Origin: an uncultured Aquimarina sp.
GTDB lineage: Bacteria > Bacteroidota > Bacteroidia > Flavobacteriales > Flavobacteriaceae
Reading direction: 5' to 3'
NCBI GenBank assembly: GCA_947498785.1
Contig: CANMLS010000003.1
Coordinates: 1 to 64,000 of the forward strand
Length of the DNA stretch: 64,000 bases
The translations under genes and the position numbers were made by a program. A model generated the notes under the pieces. It was not told where the DNA came from. It did no database searches and saw nothing but the letters and a program-made list of their open reading frames with translations. Positions 59,096 through 64,000 of this stretch are shown in pieces (position 1 is the stretch's first letter; the number at the start of each line of letters is the position of its first letter).

Positions 59096-61614
59096 TCAAA
59101 ATCAAAATCACAGCTTTATTTATTGTTTTTTATTTTACTTTCTTTCAGATGTATGCTCAACCTGAACAGAATTCTATACCTCTTTTTTCATTGTTAAATC
59201 AAGTACAAGATAAATTTGATTGTAGTTTTTCTTATGCTGATAATGACATCAAAGGAATTACGCTATTCAACCCTCCAGAAATATATGACTTACAAGAAAT
59301 TATTCAATATCTAGAACAAAATACACCTCTTAACTATACATTCTTAAGTGCAAAAAACATTGCATTGAGTCTTATTATAAACGAGAACAGAATCTGCGGA
59401 ACCTTACAGTCTTTTGTTAACAATACAAGAATATCTAATGCTACTATACAAACAAGGAAGAATGCAGTTATTAGTGATGAAAAAGGTGAATTCAATCTTG
59501 ATGTACAAGATATAAATCAATTAGTACGTATTAGTTTTATTGGTTTTAAAACACAAACATTTCTTGCCAAAGAACTTATCAATACTCCGTGCAAAACCAT
59601 TGTTTTGATACCAGAAGTACAATATTTAAGAGAAATCATCCTAAACGACTATTTAATAAAAGGTATTGACAAAAAATCTGATGGATCTATAAGTATTGAT
59701 TATAATGATTTTGGTATCCTTCCTGGATTAGTTGAACCTGATTTATTACAGACTATTCAAGCTTTACCTGGCATATTAAGTGTAGAAGAAACAGTTTCTG
59801 ATATCAATGTAAGAGGAGGAACCAATGATCAAAATCTTATTCTTTGGGATGGAATCAAGATGTATCAATCTGGACATTTTTTTGGGCTTATCTCTGCATT
59901 TAATCCTTACTTAACCAAAAATGTACAATTAATACGAAACGGATCTAGTGCAAGTTATGGTGGTGGTGTTTCTAGCATTATATCAATGAATACAAGTAAT
60001 GAAATTAACAAAGAGCGTGATATAAGTTTAGGGGTTAATATGATTAGTATTGATGGGTATATTGACACTCCTTTAGGGAGTAAATCATCTATACAGTTAT
60101 CGATGCGTAAATCTATAAGTGAAGTATTAGAAACTCCTACATACACTCAATACTTTGACAAAGTTTTTCAGGATTCTGAAGTGTTGAATACAGCTGATAA
60201 CATTTTTAACACAAATGATGACTTTTCTTTTTATGATATAAGTTTACGTTGGTTATACCAATTGACTTCGCAAGATCTTATTAAAGTAAATGCTTTGGTG
60301 ATTAGAAATGACTTGGATTTTCAGGAAAATGCTACAATTAACGAGATTGATATTTCCAGAGAAAGCAACGTAAAACAAAATAATACCGCAGGAAGTATTT
60401 GGTATCAAAGAAAGTGGAATGACTTTTTTAGAAGTGAAATCATTATGTATGGTACTAGTTTTAAATTGGAAGCTATAAATTCTGATATTTTTAATGATCA
60501 ACGGTTATTACAAGAGAATAAAGTTTTAGAGAATGGAATTAAATTAAATACGCTTCTTAAAATTAACTCTAATTTTAATGTGAAATCTGGGTATCAATTT
60601 AACGAAACTGGTATCACAAATCTTAGAGACGTAAATAATCCTACATTTAGAGATCTTATCAAAGAAGTAGTACGTACGAATAGTATTTTTTCTGAAGTCG
60701 AACTTAAATCCAAAAATAATAACACTCATCTTAACCTTGGAGTACGCTTTAACTATTTTGACAAATTCGACACTTTTATTGCGGAGCCTCGTCTAAGCTT
60801 TAATTATAAATTTCTTGATCACTTTGCCTTAGAAACACTAGCTGAATTGAAAAGTCAGATAACCTCTCAAGTTATAGAATCACAAAATGACTTCTTAGGA
60901 GTTGAAAACAGGAAATGGGTACTTTCTAACGACAATAATATACCGATACTTAAAAGTCAACAAATATCTCTTGGGTTAAGCTACAATCATAATAACTGGC
61001 TAATTAGCACTGACACTTATTATAAACATATTGATGGTATTCTATCCCAAAGTCAAGGATTTCAAAACCAGCTTGAATTTGAATCTGATCATGGTAGTTA
61101 CACGGTAAAAGGAATAGATTTTTTAATCAATAAGAGATTTAAGAAATTGAGTGCTTGGTTAAGTTATTCTTATGCTACCAACATGTATTCATTTAACACT
61201 CTGAGCGAAAGAGACTTCCCAAATAACATCGATATTAGACACAATATCAACTTTGCTATTTCTTATACCTTAGATAGTTTCAAATTCTCAACAGGTATTA
61301 ATTGGCATAGCGGAAAACCTACTACTATTCCTATAATAGGGAATGAAATTAATGAAGATGGAAGTATAAACTATAAACATCCAAATAGTAACAGTCTAAA
61401 AGATTATACCAGATGGGATGCTTCAGCAACGTATAATTTTAAACTCTTCAATAAAACAAAAGCCATCTTAGGCATATCTATTTGGAATATATTAAGTCAG
61501 GATAATGTGGTAAACAATTACTATAGAAGAAATAATGTTCAAAATAATATTGAAGAAGTTAAGCAATTTGGTTTGGGGTTTACCCCTAACGTAGTATTTA
61601 GAGTTAATTTTTAA
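59092..61614 (+). CDS. TonB-dependent receptor with STN signalling domain
   Basis: An 840-aa outer-membrane protein. Signal peptide residues 1-22. An STN (secretin/TonB short N-terminal) domain lies at residues 30-105 (FDCSFSYADNDIKGITLFNPPEIYDLQEIIQYLEQNTPLNYTF). A carboxypeptidase-like repeat follows (ICGTLQSFVNNTRISNATIQTRKNAVISDEKGEFNLDV). The plug has LPGILSVEETVSDINVRGGTNDQNLILWDGI and YGGGVSSIISM, and the barrel ends in FRVNF. The start is GTG in the FecR stop overlap. The STN domain means it signals to FecR. No SusD partner follows, so it may take up a siderophore or other ligand alone. Confidence 0.92.
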   Translation: MIKIKITALFIVFYFTFFQMYAQPEQNSIPLFSLLNQVQDKFDCSFSYADNDIKGITLFNPPEIYDLQEIIQYLEQNTPLNYTFLSAKNIALSLIINENRICGTLQSFVNNTRISNATIQTRKNAVISDEKGEFNLDVQDINQLVRISFIGFKTQTFLAKELINTPCKTIVLIPEVQYLREIILNDYLIKGIDKKSDGSISIDYNDFGILPGLVEPDLLQTIQALPGILSVEETVSDINVRGGTNDQNLILWDGIKMYQSGHFFGLISAFNPYLTKNVQLIRNGSSASYGGGVSSIISMNTSNEINKERDISLGVNMISIDGYIDTPLGSKSSIQLSMRKSISEVLETPTYTQYFDKVFQDSEVLNTADNIFNTNDDFSFYDISLRWLYQLTSQDLIKVNALVIRNDLDFQENATINEIDISRESNVKQNNTAGSIWYQRKWNDFFRSEIIMYGTSFKLEAINSDIFNDQRLLQENKVLENGIKLNTLLKINSNFNVKSGYQFNETGITNLRDVNNPTFRDLIKEVVRTNSIFSEVELKSKNNNTHLNLGVRFNYFDKFDTFIAEPRLSFNYKFLDHFALETLAELKSQITSQVIESQNDFLGVENRKWVLSNDNNIPILKSQQISLGLSYNHNNWLISTDTYYKHIDGILSQSQGFQNQLEFESDHGSYTVKGIDFLINKRFKKLSAWLSYSYATNMYSFNTLSERDFPNNIDIRHNINFAISYTLDSFKFSTGINWHSGKPTTIPIIGNEINEDGSINYKHPNSNSLKDYTRWDASATYNFKLFNKTKAILGISIWNILSQDNVVNNYYRRNNVQNNIEEVKQFGLGFTPNVVFRVNF

Positions 61615-62077
61615 TATGTTTAACTCCACTATACGTTATTACTTCTTCGCCTCCTACCACCTGTGTCGCATTTTTCCCAATTTTGAATCCTTTTTTCTCA
61701 AAAAATGCTCGAGTTAGAAGGTTAATCTGAGTGGTTAGCGTATGAATATTTGCACGAATTGCTATCTTTTCAATCATTTCGTATAACTCACTAGCAATTC
61801 CTAAGCCATGGTAATTCATATGCACAAAAATATATTCTATATTTCCTCTCTTATCCATAGAAAAAGAACCTACAATCTCACCATTTAGCTTTGCATTATA
61901 GATAAAATCTTTTTCAAACTTATTTTGCCAATAAATTTTGTTTGTAGCTAATCGAGAATAAATTTTGATTTCAGATTTTGTAAATATCATCGAGCCATAT
62001 GTGGTAACCGTTTGATAAAACAAACGCTGCATCAAAGGTAAATCTTGATTAGTTGCTCTAGACACTTCACATTTCAT
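61604..62077 (-). CDS. GNAT-family N-acetyltransferase
   Basis: A 157-aa protein. ATNQDLPLMQRLFYQTV starts the GNAT fold, and YIFVHMNYHGLGIASELYEMIEKIA (residues 84-108) is motif A, with an HGLGIA acetyl-CoA loop in place of the usual RGxGxG/A. LTRAFFEKKGF is the C-terminal motif. The substrate is unknown. It overlaps the convergent receptor gene by 11 bases. Confidence 0.88.
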   Translation of the reverse strand: MKCEVSRATNQDLPLMQRLFYQTVTTYGSMIFTKSEIKIYSRLATNKIYWQNKFEKDFIYNAKLNGEIVGSFSMDKRGNIEYIFVHMNYHGLGIASELYEMIEKIAIRANIHTLTTQINLLTRAFFEKKGFKIGKNATQVVGGEEVITYSGVKHIKN

Positions 62078-62214
62078 ACTAAAAAAATAAAAACAGAACC
62101 TTTAATATAGTAATTATCAATGGTTTTCACCTCATACTTTTAGACAAAAGGAGTAAAAAATCGATAATCTTCATTTTCAAAATTTTAAAGAACTTTAATT
62201 TTCATCACATAAAT

Positions 62215-63993
62215 CTACATTCGTTCGGGGACATTAATTCCTAAAAGCTGAAATGCAGATTTTATTGTACTCCCCACAAAAATTGATAATTGTACTCTAA
62301 ATATTTTTTCAGAATCTGTATCTGCTCCAAATATGGATACATTCTGAAAAAATGAGTTATAGCTTTTCACCAAATCATAGGTATAATTTGCCACTATCGC
62401 GGGACTAAGTTCATTTGCCGCATTTTGGATAACATCAGGATATAGTTCTAATTGCTTAATAAGTTCCTTTTCTTTTTGCTGTAAATCAAGACCTGTAATT
62501 GTGTGAGAATAATCAAAATCAGCTTTACGTAAGATTGCTTGAATACGAGCATATGTATACTGTATAAATGGACCTGTATTCCCTTGAAAATCTACAGATT
62601 CTTCTGGATTAAAAAGGATACGTTTTTTGGGATCCACCTTCAAAATGAAATATTTTAAAGCGCCTAAACCAATGGTATGATATACTTCTAATTTATCTTC
62701 TTCTGTATATCCTTCTAATTTACCAAGATCTTTAGAAATTTCTCCTGCTGTCTTTGCCATTTCTAAGATCAAATCATCCGCATCGACTACCGTACCTTCT
62801 CTACTCTTCATCTTACCACTTGGCAAATCCACCATACCATAGCTTAAATGATGTAAATGTTTCGCCCAATTATATCCTAATTTTTTTAGAATAGCAAATA
62901 GCACTTTAAAATGATGGTCTTGCTCATTTCCTACAGTATAAATCATCCCTCCAACATCAGGGTTATCTTCAACACGTTGAATAGCTGTACCAATATCCTG
63001 AGTCATATAAACAGAGGTTCCATCACTGCGCAATACTAATTTATCATCTAGTTTTTCTGTACTAAGATCACACCATACAGATCCATCTTCTTTCTTATAG
63101 AAAATACCTTTTGCCAGACCTTCTTTGATATTATTTTTCCCTAGAAGATAGGTGTTACTTTCATAATAATAGCTATCAAAATCTACTCCAAGAGTCTTAT
63201 ATGTCTGATCAAAGCCCTCATAAACCCATCCATTCATCATTTTCCAAAGTTGAACTACTTCTTCATCTCCAGATTCCCATTTGCGAAGCATTTCCTGAGC
63301 TTTTATCAAAATAGGAGCTTCTTTCTTTGCTTCTTCCTCTGCTTTACCTTCATTGATCAATTGTGTTATTTGATCTTTATAAATTTTATCAAATTTCACA
63401 TAGTAATTACCTACCAGTTTATCCCCTTTAAGATTAGTTGATTCTGGCGTTTCTCCATTTCCATATTCTTGCCACGCAAGCATTGATTTACAAATATGTA
63501 TACCGCGATCATTAATAATCTGAGTTTTATATACGTTTTTACCACTTGCTTTAATAATCTCTGCTACAGAATATCCTAGCAAATTATTTCTTACATGACC
63601 AAGGTGTAAAGGTTTATTTGTATTTGGTGAAGAATACTCCACCATTACGGACGTATCTTCTTTAGAAGGCGTAACAAAACCATAGGATGCATTGTTGCGA
63701 ATACCATTGAAAAACTCAAGGTAATAAGTATCTGAAATGACAAGATTTAGAAACCCTTTCACCACATTAAAATCTATAATTTCATACACATTAGAAACCA
63801 AATATTTTCCGACAGCTTCTCCTATCTGCACAGGGTTTCCTTTTACTACACGTAGCATTGGAAATACTACTACAGTTATATCTCCCTCAAATTCTTTTCG
63901 GGTTGCTTGCAATTCTACAGATTCCAGACCAGCATCATACAACACTTGTATGGCTTCTTTTACTTTTTCTGAAATGGTTTTTTGTAAACTCAT
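62215..63993 (-). CDS. argS: Arginyl-tRNA synthetase
   Basis: A 592-aa class I synthetase of normal size. The additional N-domain (residues 1-110) recognises the D arm. SSPNTNKPLHLGHVRNNLLG (121-140) is the HIGH motif region (HLGH), YGMVDLPSGKMKSREGTVVDADDL is the KMSKS-equivalent, and the DALR anticodon domain at the end closes with the invariant NVPERM. It charges tRNA-Arg. The start codon is 7 bases from the window edge, so upstream signals are not visible. Confidence 0.97.
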   Translation of the reverse strand: MSLQKTISEKVKEAIQVLYDAGLESVELQATRKEFEGDITVVVFPMLRVVKGNPVQIGEAVGKYLVSNVYEIIDFNVVKGFLNLVISDTYYLEFFNGIRNNASYGFVTPSKEDTSVMVEYSSPNTNKPLHLGHVRNNLLGYSVAEIIKASGKNVYKTQIINDRGIHICKSMLAWQEYGNGETPESTNLKGDKLVGNYYVKFDKIYKDQITQLINEGKAEEEAKKEAPILIKAQEMLRKWESGDEEVVQLWKMMNGWVYEGFDQTYKTLGVDFDSYYYESNTYLLGKNNIKEGLAKGIFYKKEDGSVWCDLSTEKLDDKLVLRSDGTSVYMTQDIGTAIQRVEDNPDVGGMIYTVGNEQDHHFKVLFAILKKLGYNWAKHLHHLSYGMVDLPSGKMKSREGTVVDADDLILEMAKTAGEISKDLGKLEGYTEEDKLEVYHTIGLGALKYFILKVDPKKRILFNPEESVDFQGNTGPFIQYTYARIQAILRKADFDYSHTITGLDLQQKEKELIKQLELYPDVIQNAANELSPAIVANYTYDLVKSYNSFFQNVSIFGADTDSEKIFRVQLSIFVGSTIKSAFQLLGINVPERM

Positions 63994-64000
63994 CTTCTAA

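Noticed and set aside
59092..61614. SusC of a polysaccharide utilisation locus
   Set aside because: No SusD-like gene or glycoside hydrolase is near, and the STN domain with FecR partner fits a signalling receptor.

Overview
The window is AT-rich DNA that reads as a chromosome segment of a marine flavobacterium (Bacteroidota, Flavobacteriaceae; Aquimarina-like by overall feel, which is inference). The support is a block of core genes in a typical Bacteroidota style (clpS, prmA, tpiA, a MauE/DoxX-type BT_3928 protein, DUF1599, folP, cdaA, DUF3667, an MsbA-like ABC exporter, truA, DUF4293, rho with a long charged insert, folD, ffh, argS), promoter boxes of the TAnnTTTG type, and a sigma/FecR/TonB-receptor module.

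Region 1, about 1-12,900, is accessory. It looks like an integron-type gene cassette array with no integrase gene visible. Four consecutive units each begin with a short sequence (TTGTAGTAC, TTGCAAAAC, TTAGGCAC, TTGTAGCC) and end, after one or two genes, with its reverse complement (GTACTACAAC, GTTTTGTAAC with one wobble, GTGCCTAAC, GGCTACAAC). Between units lie long imperfect dyads with TATA-containing inner boxes and a central hairpin, as attC recombination sites have. Cassette genes are a HIT-like protein with an EamA permease, a DUF4369 lipoprotein, a small barrel-like protein with a KefF-type oxidoreductase, and another lipoprotein. The sites are riddled with mobile debris: a group IIC intron (RT running off the left edge), a second group II intron 3' fragment, two copies of a 145-bp MITE with 7-bp target duplications, three remnants of one transposase C-terminus, and a decayed tyrosine recombinase. 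One unit couples an unrecognised 462-aa protein to two tRNA-like genes that both have 8-bp acceptor stems and 8-nt anticodon loops; this is the strongest candidate for an undescribed system.

Region 2, about 12,600-17,300: a DUF1737 orphan, a TetR-led minus-strand operon (membrane protein, DUF3817, rhodanese, small ferredoxin-fold-like protein), and a divergent ECF41-type sigma factor with an FMN azoreductase and a cupin. Matching TGTCAC-N16-TGT promoters precede both the sigma gene and azoR.

Region 3, about 17,400-21,450: a LacI-type regulator facing a xylB-xylA operon, with shared LacI-like boxes.

Region 4, about 21,700-32,530: two export systems. The first is TetR, MMPL/RND permease, LolA-like protein, small membrane protein and outer-membrane barrel, with four copies of a TetR operator-like motif. 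The second is a TetR, ABC, HlyD, TolC operon whose ABC nucleotide-binding domain lacks most catalytic motifs.

Region 5, about 32,800-35,200: tandem secreted HExxHxxGxxH metallopeptidase genes, each with 5' and 3' untranslated regions complementary over 16-17 nt.

Region 6, about 35,600-55,000: mainly core genes, with six 62-bp tandem repeats and a 19-bp-stem hairpin in front of cdaA. Region 7, about 55,300-64,000: a triple-fasciclin lipoprotein, a sigma/FecR/TonB-receptor module with a divergent lipoprotein, a GNAT and argS.
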